The notes beneath the pieces were generated by a model. That model was not told the origin of the DNA. It worked only from the letters and a program-made list of their open reading frames with translations, and searched no databases. Made by a program: the position numbers and the translations under genes. Positions 1 to 8,746 of a stretch of 64,000 nt of DNA are shown piece by piece; position 1 is the first letter of the stretch; every line of letters begins with the position of its first letter. The stretch comes from Parabacteroides gordonii MS-1 = DSM 23371 (lineage in GTDB: Bacteria > Bacteroidota > Bacteroidia > Bacteroidales > Tannerellaceae): the NCBI RefSeq assembly GCF_000969825.1, contig NZ_KQ033920.1, positions 1,043,672-1,107,671 of the forward strand, read 5' to 3'.

Positions 1-727
1 CGTATTTTATCCTATACCGGTGAAAGATGCACTCGAAATTGTGAGTGCAGAAGAATTATCTTTCACCCAGACAGGGATTCAAGTAGATGCTCCGATGGAA
101 AAAAACCTCGTGATAAAAGCATTGAACCTGCTAAAAACACAATATAAAATACCTCCGCTCGAGATCCATTTGCTTAAAGCAATCCCTTTCGGTGCCGGAT
201 TGGGTGGCGGATCGGCTGACGCAGCTTTTATGCTGAAATTGCTGAATGATTTCTGCCAACTGAATATCCATGCGGATGAACTGGAGAGAATAGCCGCATC
301 CATCGGAGCAGACTGTCCTTTCTTTATCCGTAACACACCGGTATTTGCCAGCGGAACGGGTAACCAGTTCGAACCTGTCGACCTCTCACTGAAAGGGTAT
401 CATTTCTGCCTGATAAAGCCGGATGTAGCCGTTTCCACCCCTGAAGCCTATTCGTTGGTTTCACCGAAAGCTCCGGAAATTTCTTTAAAAGAGATCATCC
501 GCAAACCGGTTACTGAATGGAGAAACTTAATGATAAACGATTTTGAGAAGAGCGTCTTTACCAAACATCCGGTTATCGGTCAGATAAAAGAGTCTCTTTA
601 CCAGGCAGGAGCGGTTTATGCTTCCATGTCAGGATCCGGTTCTTCCGTATTCGGACTGTTTGAAAATCCGACTCACCTGAAGGAACAATTTTCCGATTGC
701 TTTGTCTGGGAGGGACAATTACCATGA
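1..727 (+). CDS. ispE: 4-diphosphocytidyl-2-C-methyl-D-erythritol kinase, 5'-truncated by the window edge
   Basis: GHMP-family kinase of the MEP isoprenoid pathway; it phosphorylates CDP-methylerythritol in the cytoplasm. The glycine-rich ATP loop is visible (PFGAGLGGGSADAAF), followed by the helix around GADCPFF and a C-terminal SMSGSGSSVFGLF segment typical of GHMP kinases. The reading frame is open to the left edge of the window (VFYPIP precedes the GTG at position 20), so that GTG is an internal Val codon and roughly the first 30-40 residues lie outside. The stop overlaps the start of the downstream methyltransferase (ATGA), so the two are translationally coupled. Confidence 0.95.
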   Translation, partial: VFYPIPVKDALEIVSAEELSFTQTGIQVDAPMEKNLVIKALNLLKTQYKIPPLEIHLLKAIPFGAGLGGGSADAAFMLKLLNDFCQLNIHADELERIAASIGADCPFFIRNTPVFASGTGNQFEPVDLSLKGYHFCLIKPDVAVSTPEAYSLVSPKAPEISLKEIIRKPVTEWRNLMINDFEKSVFTKHPVIGQIKESLYQAGAVYASMSGSGSSVFGLFENPTHLKEQFSDCFVWEGQLP

Positions 728-1302
728 ATGTCATAGCCAACTTCTTTGATGCATTGGCTGATCGCTGGGATGAACTATGCTATCATGCGCCGGAAAAGAT
801 CAACCATATTCTTGAACAGACGACTTTACACAAGGGATTGCGTATATTGGATGTCGGATGCGGAACAGGAGTATTGGAAAAATATCTCCTGACCTACTCT
901 CCCGCCCATATTACCGGAATAGATATTTCTCCCCGGATGATTGAAATGGCTCATAACAAATATGCAACACCCATAGTCGATTTCCGTTGTCTGGATGTAA
1001 TGGATCTGAAAGACGAACAGTTCGACTTTATCATAGCCTATAGTGTATTCCCCCATTTCGAGCAACCGGATAAACTGATCGCCCATTTGGCGAGCTTGCT
1101 TATTCCCGGTGGCGAACTCGTGATCTGCCACAGTGAAGGACGGGAATCGATCAACGGCCATCATAACAAACAAGCCAACCGGATTTCATTCGGCCTTCCC
1201 CCGGCGCGGGAAGTTGCCGCCCTGATGGAACCGTTTTTTCATATACAGGAAATGGAAGATACCGACGAACTTTATATAGTCAACGGTATACGCAATCAAT
1301 AA
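724..1302 (+). CDS. Class I SAM-dependent methyltransferase
   Basis: A 192-residue Rossmann-fold methyltransferase. Motif I reads ILDVGCGTGVLEKYLL, followed by an acidic residue after beta-2 (ITGIDISPRM) and motif IV (FDFIIAYSVFPHF). It belongs to the broad Methyltransf_11/25 group and the substrate cannot be read from sequence. I chose the ATG at 724, which overlaps the ispE stop, because the upstream in-frame codons have no homology-like features. Co-transcription with ispE is likely, but no isoprenoid-related role can be claimed. A strong bidirectional hairpin lies just downstream. Confidence 0.85.
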   Translation: MNVIANFFDALADRWDELCYHAPEKINHILEQTTLHKGLRILDVGCGTGVLEKYLLTYSPAHITGIDISPRMIEMAHNKYATPIVDFRCLDVMDLKDEQFDFIIAYSVFPHFEQPDKLIAHLASLLIPGGELVICHSEGRESINGHHNKQANRISFGLPPAREVAALMEPFFHIQEMEDTDELYIVNGIRNQ

Positions 1303-1317
1303 AGATAAAACGAAAGA

Positions 1318-1347
1318 AAGGGAGTGCCGATAACCGGTCACTCCCTT
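1318..1347. terminator. Bidirectional intrinsic terminator between the methyltransferase and mdh
   Basis: AAGGGAGTG pairs with CACTCCCTT around a 12-nt loop. It lies between two convergent genes and has T-rich flanks on both sides, so it can serve both transcripts. Confidence 0.8.
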
Positions 1348-1374
1348 CTTCGTATATAACATATAAGAAACTTC

Positions 1375-2376
1375 TTATTTCATGTGCGGGTTGATTGTGT
1401 GCCACAAATGGATTTCCGGGATAATACCCATGCTGATCACTTCGTCACGCAATTTTGACAGGTGTACGTAGCTTTCTTCCAGTTCGGCATTTTCTTTGGC
1501 TGTACCTTCCACTTCTTTATAGAAGATACCGTCTTTTGTAATTTCTGTTTCCATAGCCATCATGATATGGTCGAATTTACCTGTATGTACGTATGTTCCG
1601 GCAGGCCAGCGGAAAGCTTCGCCACCCATAGCGGCACGGATCATTTCAATAGACAGATAAGACGGGCTCTGGAAAGAAGAACGGCCACGCAATTCGATAA
1701 TACGTTTTCCACCCTGTATCACTTTAACTTTCAGGTCAGCCCATTGTTCGTCGGTCAGTTCCGGTGTACCGATCAGATCCAGCAACGGTTTACCATCTAC
1801 AGTTGCAGTAGAAGCGAAAACAGCCATCTGCTCACCGTGACCACCATAAGTACGGCAGCCTTTCACCAGGTTCTGGCGGATACCGAAATGTTGAGCTAAA
1901 GCAGTTTGCAGACGAGTGCTATCCAAGGCAGCCAGTGTACTTACCTGAGAAGGTTTCAATCCGGAGTACAGCAACGTAATCAATCCTGTAATATCAGCCG
2001 GGTTAAAAATTACTACCACATGCTTAACATCCGGGCAATAAGTACGAAGATCTTTACCGAACTGAGCTGCGATCTCTGCATTACCTTTCAGCAAATCTTC
2101 ACGAGTCATACCGGCTTTACGAGCTGCACCACCGGATGAAACCACATATTTTGCACCTCTTAATGCTTCGCTGATATCAGAAGTAAAGGTGATATTTGCA
2201 TATTCGAATCCTGATTGGAACATTTCTTCGGCAACTCCTTCCAAGGCCGGAGCAAAAGGATCGTAAAGACAAATATTAGAAGTCAGACCCATCATTAATG
2301 CTGTTTGTGCCATGTTAGAACCGATCATACCTGCTGCGCCTACGATGGTGAGCTTTTCGTCTGTTAATGCTTTCAT
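1375..2376 (-). CDS. mdh: Malate dehydrogenase
   Basis: NAD-dependent oxidation of malate to oxaloacetate (or the reverse, in the reductive branch of a fermentative TCA pathway). The N-terminal Rossmann loop reads IVGAAGMIGSNMAQTA, and the LDH/MDH fold continues with VVIFNPADITG, LDSTRLQTAL and the active-site segment TYGGHGEQM containing the catalytic His. At 333 residues it is close to the family size. It is a single-gene unit with its own -7 element (2466-2473) about 90 nt upstream and a shared hairpin terminator downstream. Confidence 0.95.
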   Translation of the reverse strand: MKALTDEKLTIVGAAGMIGSNMAQTALMMGLTSNICLYDPFAPALEGVAEEMFQSGFEYANITFTSDISEALRGAKYVVSSGGAARKAGMTREDLLKGNAEIAAQFGKDLRTYCPDVKHVVVIFNPADITGLITLLYSGLKPSQVSTLAALDSTRLQTALAQHFGIRQNLVKGCRTYGGHGEQMAVFASTATVDGKPLLDLIGTPELTDEQWADLKVKVIQGGKRIIELRGRSSFQSPSYLSIEMIRAAMGGEAFRWPAGTYVHTGKFDHIMMAMETEITKDGIFYKEVEGTAKENAELEESYVHLSKLRDEVISMGIIPEIHLWHTINPHMK

Positions 2377-2465
2377 ACTGTATTGTTTTTAAAATAATTA
2401 TGTTTGCTAAAAGAACACTTATCTAGCTGATAATGTTTGCAATGCAATGCTGTTTTTTTCGATTG

Positions 2466-2473
2466 CAAAGATA
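2466..2473 (-). promoter_or_regulatory. Bacteroidota -7 element for mdh
   Basis: The minus strand reads TATCTTTG, matching TAnnTTTG, with a TTG at 2495-2497 (21 nt upstream) as a possible -33 element. The predicted leader is about 80 nt. Confidence 0.6.
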
Positions 2474-2578
2474 AGGGATTGATTCTTCATGTGCCAATCA
2501 TTAAATACTATCCGCTATAAACAAAAGTTATACCAATCAACCGGAAACAAACCGTCAATCATTATCATATATAATTAT

Positions 2579-2586
2579 TATCTTTG
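2579..2586 (+). promoter_or_regulatory. -7 element immediately before the YgiQ start
   Basis: TATCTTTG ends only 4 nt before the ATG at 2591. With usual spacing the transcript would begin at or next to the ATG, that is, leaderless. No clear -33 TTTG is visible. Confidence 0.5.
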
Positions 2587-2590
2587 CACC

Positions 2591-4405
2591 ATGAAAACAT
2601 TCAGACCTGAAGCCTGGTTGCCTACAACCAAGAAAGAAGTTGATGCACGGGGATGGGATTATATAGACGTTATTCTTTTTAGCGGGGATGCCTATGTGGA
2701 TCATCCTTCGTTTGGTGCTGCCGTTATAGGACGTACGCTCGAAGCAATGGGGCTTCGTGTGGCGATCGTTCCGCAACCGGATTGGCGCGGGGATTATCGT
2801 GATTTTAAAAAGCTGGGAGTACCCCGTCTCTTCTTCGGAGTCTCTCCGGGTGCGATGGATTCGATGATCAATCACTATACCGCCAACAAACGGTTGCGCA
2901 GCGACGATGCATACACACCGGATCGCCGGGCAGGTATGCGGCCGGATTACCCTAGCATTGTCTATACCAAAATACTAAAGGAACTCTATCCCGATGTACC
3001 GGTCGTGCTCGGTGGAATCGAGGCTTCTTTACGTAGGCTGACTCATTACGACTACTGGCAGGATAAACTTCGTCCGGGTATTCTGATAGACAGCCCGGCT
3101 GATCTGCTGATCTATGGAATGGGCGAATTACCTATCAGAGAACTGGTCACCCGCCTGCAGAAAGGAGAAGCGTTCGATCAGCTGAGAGATATCCGCCAGA
3201 CAGCTTATCTGACAGATAAAGAAGAGAAAAAAACCGATGACATCGTACTTTTCTCACATGAAGAGTGTTTGCGTGACAAACTGAAACAAGCTAAAAACTT
3301 CCGGCATATTGAAGAGGAATCGAATAAGTATAATGCATCCCGTATTCTTCAACAGGCAGGAAAGCAGACTATTGTGGTCAACCCGCCTTTCCCACCCATG
3401 ACGGAAGCCGAAGTAGATGCATCGTTCGATCTGCCCTATACCCGGTTGCCGCATCCGAAATATAAAGGGAAAACGATACCGGCATTCGAAATGATCAAGT
3501 TCTCCGTCAACATGCACCGGGGATGTTTCGGCGGCTGCGCTTTCTGTACGATCTCAGCACATCAGGGAAAGTTCATCGCTTCCCGGAGTAAAGAGTCTAT
3601 ACTGAAAGAGGTAAAAGCGATCACGGAAATGCCCGACTTCAAAGGAAACCTGAGCGACCTGGGAGGCCCCTCAGCCAATATGTACCGGATGAAGGGCAAG
3701 GATCAGAGTATCTGTGCCAAATGTAAAAAGCCGTCTTGTATCTCACCGGTGATATGTAAGAACTTGAATGCGGATCATACGCCGTTGCTGGATATTTACA
3801 AAGCGGTAGACCGTCTGCCGGGCATCAAACGCTCATTCATCGGCAGCGGTATCCGTTACGACCTTCTTTTGCACCGTTACGACGATGAAATCGTGAATAA
3901 GTCAGCACAAAGCTATACGGAAGAACTGATCGCCCGGCATGTATCGGGACGCCTGAAGGTAGCACCCGAGCATACGGAAGACAATGTACTGAAGATGATG
4001 CGTAAGCCTTCTTTCGAACAATTCGGACAATTCAAGAAGATATTCGACCGCGTCAATAAGCAACAAGGGCTGAACCAGCAGTTAATCCCTTATTTTATTT
4101 CCAGTCACCCGGGCTGTACGGAAGAGGATATGGCCAAGCTGGCAATCGAAACAAAGAAACTGCATTTCCAACTGGAACAGGTACAGGACTTCACTCCTAC
4201 GCCGATGACACTGGCTACCGAAATGTACTATACCGGTTATCATCCTTATACGCTGGAGAAAGTTTATACCGCACGTACCAAAGAGCAGAAACTGGCACAA
4301 CGACAGTTCTTCTTCTGGTATAAACCGGAATTTCGCCGGCAAATAACCCAGGCATTACAGAAGATGGGAAAGAAAGATTTACTTAACAAATTGTTCGGAA
4401 GGTAG
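2591..4405 (+). CDS. YgiQ family radical SAM protein
   Basis: A 604-residue member of the YgiQ/UPF0313 family of B12-binding-like radical SAM proteins, whose biochemical role is unsettled. The N-terminal part carries the YgiQ signature DVILFSGDAYVDHPSFG. The radical SAM cluster is RGCFGGCAFCTISAHQG (CxxxCxxC), and a second cysteine group CAKCKKPSC...C follows. I start at the ATG at 2591, where the conserved MKTFRPEAWLPTT sequence begins; the frame is open upstream to 2489 but that part is unlike the family. It appears monocistronic, with a hairpin terminator 3'. Confidence 0.93.
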   Translation: MKTFRPEAWLPTTKKEVDARGWDYIDVILFSGDAYVDHPSFGAAVIGRTLEAMGLRVAIVPQPDWRGDYRDFKKLGVPRLFFGVSPGAMDSMINHYTANKRLRSDDAYTPDRRAGMRPDYPSIVYTKILKELYPDVPVVLGGIEASLRRLTHYDYWQDKLRPGILIDSPADLLIYGMGELPIRELVTRLQKGEAFDQLRDIRQTAYLTDKEEKKTDDIVLFSHEECLRDKLKQAKNFRHIEEESNKYNASRILQQAGKQTIVVNPPFPPMTEAEVDASFDLPYTRLPHPKYKGKTIPAFEMIKFSVNMHRGCFGGCAFCTISAHQGKFIASRSKESILKEVKAITEMPDFKGNLSDLGGPSANMYRMKGKDQSICAKCKKPSCISPVICKNLNADHTPLLDIYKAVDRLPGIKRSFIGSGIRYDLLLHRYDDEIVNKSAQSYTEELIARHVSGRLKVAPEHTEDNVLKMMRKPSFEQFGQFKKIFDRVNKQQGLNQQLIPYFISSHPGCTEEDMAKLAIETKKLHFQLEQVQDFTPTPMTLATEMYYTGYHPYTLEKVYTARTKEQKLAQRQFFFWYKPEFRRQITQALQKMGKKDLLNKLFGR

Positions 4406-4460
4406 TACCCTAAATAAAATAAGGGTCTTTTGAAATGTTAAGACTAGACTTTTAAGAACA

Positions 4461-4496
4461 AAATAAGGGACTTTTGAATCCAAAAGTCCCTTATTT
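4461..4496. terminator. Bidirectional terminator, perfect 16-bp stem
   Basis: AAATAAGGGACTTTTG pairs exactly with CAAAAGTCCCTTATTT around AATC, with flanking A and T tracts, between convergent ygiQ and ridA. An imperfect copy of its left arm occurs at 4416-4434 and could pair with the right arm as an alternative structure. Confidence 0.88.
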
Positions 4497-4511
4497 TTTC
4501 AACTATGATTA

Positions 4512-4892
4512 TCAAGCCTTTACAGCAATCACTTCGATCTCTACCAGACCATTCTTCGGTAACGTTTTTACAGCTACAGCCGAACGAGCCGGGAAAGTGC
4601 CTTCAAACTGTGAAGCATATACCTCGTTCATGGCTACGAAATCGCCCATATCAGCAAGGAATACTGTAGTTTTCACCACATCGTCGATGCTGTATCCGGC
4701 TTCTGTCAGGATAGCCTTGACGTTCTTAAAAGCCTGAGCGGTCTGTTCCTTCACAGCCCCTTCCACGAAGTTGCCTGTAACCGGATCGATACCCAGCTGT
4801 CCGGAAGCGAACAGCATATTTCCTACTTGTACTGCCTGGCTGTAAGGGCCTATTGCGGCAGGTGCATTTGTTGTTGCAATAACTTTTTTCAT
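4512..4892 (-). CDS. ridA: RidA family enamine/imine deaminase
   Basis: A 126-residue YjgF/YER057c/UK114 protein that hydrolyses reactive enamines/imines made by PLP enzymes, normally as a homotrimer in the cytosol. Family hallmarks: AIGPYSQAVQVGNMLFASGQLGIDP near the N terminus and a C-terminal ARSAVAVKTLPKNGLVEIE block containing the substrate-binding Arg. Full length. It starts 13 nt after the rlmB stop, so it is probably the second gene of an rlmB-ridA operon. Confidence 0.95.
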   Translation of the reverse strand: MKKVIATTNAPAAIGPYSQAVQVGNMLFASGQLGIDPVTGNFVEGAVKEQTAQAFKNVKAILTEAGYSIDDVVKTTVFLADMGDFVAMNEVYASQFEGTFPARSAVAVKTLPKNGLVEIEVIAVKA

Positions 4893-4905
4893 TGTGTTTT
4901 ATCTA

Positions 4906-5661
4906 TTAGTTGTTTTGTTCTTCATTCATACGCTGGCGTACCACCTCGTAAACCAAAATAGAACTTGCTACCGATACATTCAGCGAACCGATCGTACCGA
5001 ACTGAGGTATCTTCACCATGCTGTCGCAGATACGCAGGTTGTCCATCGAAACACCCGTATCTTCCGCTCCCATCACGATGGCTACCGGGCCTTCATATTT
5101 GATAGCTGTATAGTTTTCGTACGCTTTTTCACTCGCAGCATATACTTTCACTCCGCTTGCCTGCAGGAAACGGATCGCTTCCGAAATGCTCTTCTCCTTA
5201 CAAACAGGTAATACATGCAGGGCACCGGCAGATGTCTTGATGGCATCGGCATTGACGGTAACGCTTCCCTTTGCCGGAATGACAATAGCGTCGACTCCCG
5301 CACATTCGCAGGTACGGGCTATCGCTCCGAAATTACGGACATCGGTAATTCCGTCCAAAAGTACGATGAAAGGGTTTTTCCCCTGCTCATAAACGAACGG
5401 TATGATATCTTCCAGACGCTGATAGCTTACCGCCGGAATAAATGCAATCACGCCTTGATGGTTCTTCCGGGTCAAGCGATCCAGACGCTCTGCCGGAACC
5501 CGTTGAACAGGTATTTCACGCCCTTTCAGTACTTCAAACAGTTCACGGGAAAGGTCGCCCTGCAGCTCACGCTTTACAAGAATTTTATCTATTTCCTTAT
5601 CGGCCTGGATAGCCTCAATCACGGCACGTATGCCGAATACCATTTCGTTCTCTTTCATCAA
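4906..5661 (-). CDS. rlmB: 23S rRNA (guanosine-2'-O-)-methyltransferase, RlmB/TrmH family
   Basis: A SPOUT-class 2'-O-methyltransferase of 251 residues. The N-terminal substrate-binding domain starts at NEMVFGIRAVIEAI. The SPOUT domain has motif 1 DGITDVRNFGAIARTCECAG, motif 2 VMGAEDTGVS and motif 3 IPQFGTIGSLNVSVASSI, which form the SAM-binding trefoil knot. By length and domains it fits RlmB (modifying 23S rRNA G2251 in E. coli numbering), although TrmH-family paralogues can be hard to separate. A -7 element lies about 40 nt upstream. Confidence 0.9.
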   Translation of the reverse strand: MMKENEMVFGIRAVIEAIQADKEIDKILVKRELQGDLSRELFEVLKGREIPVQRVPAERLDRLTRKNHQGVIAFIPAVSYQRLEDIIPFVYEQGKNPFIVLLDGITDVRNFGAIARTCECAGVDAIVIPAKGSVTVNADAIKTSAGALHVLPVCKEKSISEAIRFLQASGVKVYAASEKAYENYTAIKYEGPVAIVMGAEDTGVSMDNLRICDSMVKIPQFGTIGSLNVSVASSILVYEVVRQRMNEEQNN

Positions 5662-5699
5662 ATATATATTAACTGTATTCTTTCTTTAAAATGCGGATA

Positions 5700-5707
5700 C
5701 AAATATA
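5700..5707 (-). promoter_or_regulatory. -7 element for rlmB-ridA
   Basis: The minus strand reads TATATTTG (TAnnTTTG) about 40 nt upstream of the rlmB start. No clear -33 element was seen. Confidence 0.5.
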
Positions 5708-5713
5708 CAAACA

Positions 5714-6139
5714 TTATTTACTGTTTCGACCTTCCTTCACGCTTTGAATAAGAAATAATATACCGGTTATGATGAGAGCGGAAGAAAGACCGGTATAAAA
5801 AACGGAAATAAAAGAATCGGGCAATATGCGGGAATGGCGGATTCCTACGCCTAAAGTGATCATAAAAATCATTACAATCCAACCTTTAGCATCAAAAAAA
5901 GAGAAAGGACAATTCTTTTCTCCCTTTTGGGCAATACGCCGGCTATGTTTCCTGAATAAACGTAGAAATACAAAATTAAGAAACAACACAAATACGATAA
6001 CTGCTTCTCCTACTTTCAATACTGAATAATGGGCTTCATGCATCCAGGTAAGAATTCCGATACGCAGAATATTAGCTCCGGCTATGATCCAAACACAACC
6101 GGCTATAAATAATAATATCTGCTTATTGACTCTGAACAT
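5714..6139 (-). CDS. Small conserved-type integral membrane protein of unknown function
   Basis: A 141-residue hydrophobic protein that I do not recognise. It has four predicted membrane spans: around ILLFIAGCVWIIAGANIL, VGEAVIVFVLFLNFVFL, GWIVMIFMITLGVGI and FISVFYTGLSSALIITGILFLI. A basic loop (RLFRKHSRRIAQKGEK) between spans two and three suggests a cytoplasmic position. I start at the ATG at 6139; the frame can be extended to a TTG at 6163, but this would overlap the -7 element. It is transcribed alone, toward the rlmB promoter region. Confidence 0.7.
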   Translation of the reverse strand: MFRVNKQILLFIAGCVWIIAGANILRIGILTWMHEAHYSVLKVGEAVIVFVLFLNFVFLRLFRKHSRRIAQKGEKNCPFSFFDAKGWIVMIFMITLGVGIRHSRILPDSFISVFYTGLSSALIITGILFLIQSVKEGRNSK

Positions 6140-6160
6140 CCGTCTACTTTTACTGCAATG

Positions 6161-6168
6161 CAAAAGTA
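6161..6168 (-). promoter_or_regulatory. -7 element for the small membrane protein
   Basis: The minus strand reads TACTTTTG, placed to give a leader of only about 15-20 nt before the ATG at 6139. This favours that ATG over the upstream TTG. Confidence 0.5.
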
Positions 6169-6246
6169 CGATTTTTAACGATATATCCTAATTCCGGTGG
6201 ACTATGAAGCGTTCTTTCATGTTCATGAAAGTTCTGTTACCGGATT

Positions 6247-7005
6247 TCAGCTTCTGCGATACACTTCAGAACGTTTACTTTCCTGACGTTTATTTTCTTT
6301 CTTGTCTTTTTTATCCTTTTCTTTCCGGTCTTTATCATCCCTGGCCTTGTCACGATCTCTTCTGTTATCAGACTTCTTGTCCTTGCTATACCGGTCATTA
6401 TGCGGACGGGACGGTCTGTCATAATGCTGGTTGTGATCAGGACGGGACGGACGATCGTATCTATCAGGGCGGTGGTTCCGATGACCAGGGCTATCGTATT
6501 TACCCGGATACCATTTACCGTCATCAAAACGTCCATTCCATCGTCCATTACTGTATACCCATTCATTATACCAGTAATGATCTTCGTAACGCCAGCAAAC
6601 ATGCGACGGGCGGTAATCGGGATAATTAGGATTATTATACCATCCCTGATAATCGTGGATACGCTGCGGACGTTCGCGGACGAAGCGCACATACAGGCGG
6701 AACTGTGAAGGAGAAAGAACACGTTGCAACTTACGGTCGCGTTCCATACGCAGATTAAAGATCTTCTTGGCCGACTGATCCCAGTAACGGTAATGTTTAC
6801 GGGCTTCTTTCTCTATCTTCTGGCCATATTTATGAACGATATTATGATAATCGGCTGCTTGTCGGCCATTCAAACGCATTGCCTGTTCCATCCAAAGACA
6901 ACTCTGGCAATGTGGTTCATTCCAACCAAAACTGATCCAAAACTGAGCTTGTCCCGGCAAACTACACAATAACATCAACATACATAATAGGTAAATCCGT
7001 TTCAT
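6247..7005 (-). CDS. Secreted Spy/CpxP-like protein with a highly charged low-complexity C-terminal tail
   Basis: A 252-residue exported protein. Residues 1-20 are a signal peptide (MKRIYLLCMLMLLCSLPGQA). Residues about 40-115 form a helical, basic region ending in RVLSPSQFRLYVRF, which resembles the LTxxQ motif of Spy/CpxP periplasmic chaperones and metal sensors; this is inference. Residues about 115-165 are rich in Trp and Tyr (YEDHYWYNEW). From about residue 170 to the end it is almost entirely K, R, D, E, P and H with repeats of YDRPSRP. The tail is lysine-rich and probably disordered. Another long frame overlaps it on the same strand (6237-6722) but lacks a signal peptide and looks like a by-product of the low-complexity DNA. 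It lies 67 nt downstream of recN and could be read from that operon. Confidence 0.75.
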   Translation of the reverse strand: MKRIYLLCMLMLLCSLPGQAQFWISFGWNEPHCQSCLWMEQAMRLNGRQAADYHNIVHKYGQKIEKEARKHYRYWDQSAKKIFNLRMERDRKLQRVLSPSQFRLYVRFVRERPQRIHDYQGWYNNPNYPDYRPSHVCWRYEDHYWYNEWVYSNGRWNGRFDDGKWYPGKYDSPGHRNHRPDRYDRPSRPDHNQHYDRPSRPHNDRYSKDKKSDNRRDRDKARDDKDRKEKDKKDKKENKRQESKRSEVYRRS

Positions 7006-7072
7006 GACTTTTAGTTTTTAGTTAGTAATTACTACTATGACCGATCCCGGATGAAATGGTTTAACGGTGAAA

Positions 7073-8737
7073 TCAGCGTTTCACCTTCAACAACTCTTTC
7101 GCATTGGCGATAGAGGCTCCTGTCAAAGAAGCACCGCTCAACATACGGGCTACTTCTTTTATACGCTCCTCCTTGTTCAGTTTCTTGATACGGGTAATCG
7201 TACGTTCTGTTGTATCTTCCTTATAGACAAAGAAATGATCTTTGCCCTTTGCGGCAATCTGTGGCAGGTGCGTAATGGTGATCACCTGCATCTTTGCACC
7301 CAGATCCTGCATAATATCCCCCATTTTATCGGCAATATCTCCGGAAACACCTGTGTCTACTTCATCAAAAATAATTGCAGGAAGAGCAGTAAATCCGGCA
7401 ATCATTGCTTTTATGCATAACATCAGGCGGGATATTTCACCACCGGATGCCGTTTGTGCCACCGGTTGCAACTCTCCGCTCTTATTGGCGGAGAAAAGAA
7501 AACGAATATCGTCCATTCCATCGCTTTCCGGTTCGGGACGGGCAACAAAATCGACAGCAAAACGAACATTGGGCATTCCCAGCGGAATAACCATTTCCAC
7601 CAGTTGGGAAGCGATCGCACGGGAAGCGATCTTACGTTGCTCACTCAATACGGCAGCCTGCTGAAGCAGTTCCTGATGGGATATCTCCAACTGAGCCTTT
7701 ATGGCATCGATCTGTTCGTCGAACGAGTCGATATCACGAAGCTGTTCCGTATATTTATCCTGTATGGCGATCAACTCTTCAACAGTCGAAACACGATGTT
7801 TCTGCTCCAAGGTATAAAGGGTGTTCAAACGTTCGTTCACCCAATCCAGGCGTTCGGGGCTGAACTCCACATCTTCTTTCAACACATCGGTTTCGGAAGC
7901 CAGATCGTTCAGGTCGATATAGGCGGAACGCAAACGTTCTGCAATTTCCTTTGCCCTGGGGTAATAGCGTTCCAGCGAGTCGGCCGTAGAAAGCGCTTCC
8001 TTGATAAGGCGGACACTGCCCTGCTCTTCACCGTTCAGCAACTCGGTTATCTTATATAACGAACCTTTGATATCTTCGGCATGCGACAATGTTTCCAATT
8101 CCTGCTCCAATTCTTCCTGCTCTCCGACGACCAAACGGCCTTCAGTCAGTTGTTCGAGTTGGAAACGGATATAATCTTCTTCCTGCCGGTTCTGGTCGGC
8201 CTTTTCCGTTATAACCCGAAGTTCTCTCTTCAGCGACTGGTAGCGCTGGTATTCTTTACGGTACAGGATCAGCAGGATTTCATTTTCCGCCATTACATCG
8301 ATCACTTTCAACTGGAAGCGATTATCGCCCAGTAACAGGTTCTGATGCTGTGAATGGATATCGATCAGACGTCCTCCCAACTCTTTCATGACATTCAGGG
8401 ATACAGGCGAATCATTTACAAAAGCACGCGATTTACCCGAGGCGAATAATTCCCGGCGAAGGATACAGATCTCGGGATCATACTCCAGGTCATTCGTATG
8501 GAAAAACTCTTCCAACTGATATTTGGAGACATCGAAGGTCGCTTCGATCACACATTTATCGGAGCCATTCTTTATACTCTTTCCATCCGCACGCTGACCG
8601 AGCACCAAAGATAATGCCCCTAAAATAATAGACTTTCCGGCTCCCGTTTCACCGGTGATCACCGAAAAGCCGTTATCAAACTGAATATCCAGACTATCTA
8701 TTAAGACAAAGTTCTGTATAAATAAAGACTTCAGCAT
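7073..8737 (-). CDS. recN: DNA repair protein RecN
   Basis: SMC-like ATPase of 554 residues that acts in double-strand-break repair and cohesion. Walker A is GETGAGKSIILGAL (near residue 30). A coiled-coil middle region runs from roughly 150 to 360. The C-terminal lobe has the ABC signature TASGGEISRLMLCIKAM and Walker B AIIFDEVDTGVSGDIA. The start MLKSLFIQNFVLIDSLDI is the expected N terminus. It is the last core gene of the dnaN-to-recN cluster, 9 nt after the DUF4835 gene. Confidence 0.97.
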   Translation of the reverse strand: MLKSLFIQNFVLIDSLDIQFDNGFSVITGETGAGKSIILGALSLVLGQRADGKSIKNGSDKCVIEATFDVSKYQLEEFFHTNDLEYDPEICILRRELFASGKSRAFVNDSPVSLNVMKELGGRLIDIHSQHQNLLLGDNRFQLKVIDVMAENEILLILYRKEYQRYQSLKRELRVITEKADQNRQEEDYIRFQLEQLTEGRLVVGEQEELEQELETLSHAEDIKGSLYKITELLNGEEQGSVRLIKEALSTADSLERYYPRAKEIAERLRSAYIDLNDLASETDVLKEDVEFSPERLDWVNERLNTLYTLEQKHRVSTVEELIAIQDKYTEQLRDIDSFDEQIDAIKAQLEISHQELLQQAAVLSEQRKIASRAIASQLVEMVIPLGMPNVRFAVDFVARPEPESDGMDDIRFLFSANKSGELQPVAQTASGGEISRLMLCIKAMIAGFTALPAIIFDEVDTGVSGDIADKMGDIMQDLGAKMQVITITHLPQIAAKGKDHFFVYKEDTTERTITRIKKLNKEERIKEVARMLSGASLTGASIANAKELLKVKR

Positions 8738-8746
8738 AGTTCAATT

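Noticed and set aside
6237-6722. Second reading frame of 161 codons overlapping the charged tail
   Set aside because: It overlaps the signal-peptide-bearing gene on the same strand and consists of low-complexity Ile/Thr/Met/Arg runs, typical of a shifted frame through repetitive codons.
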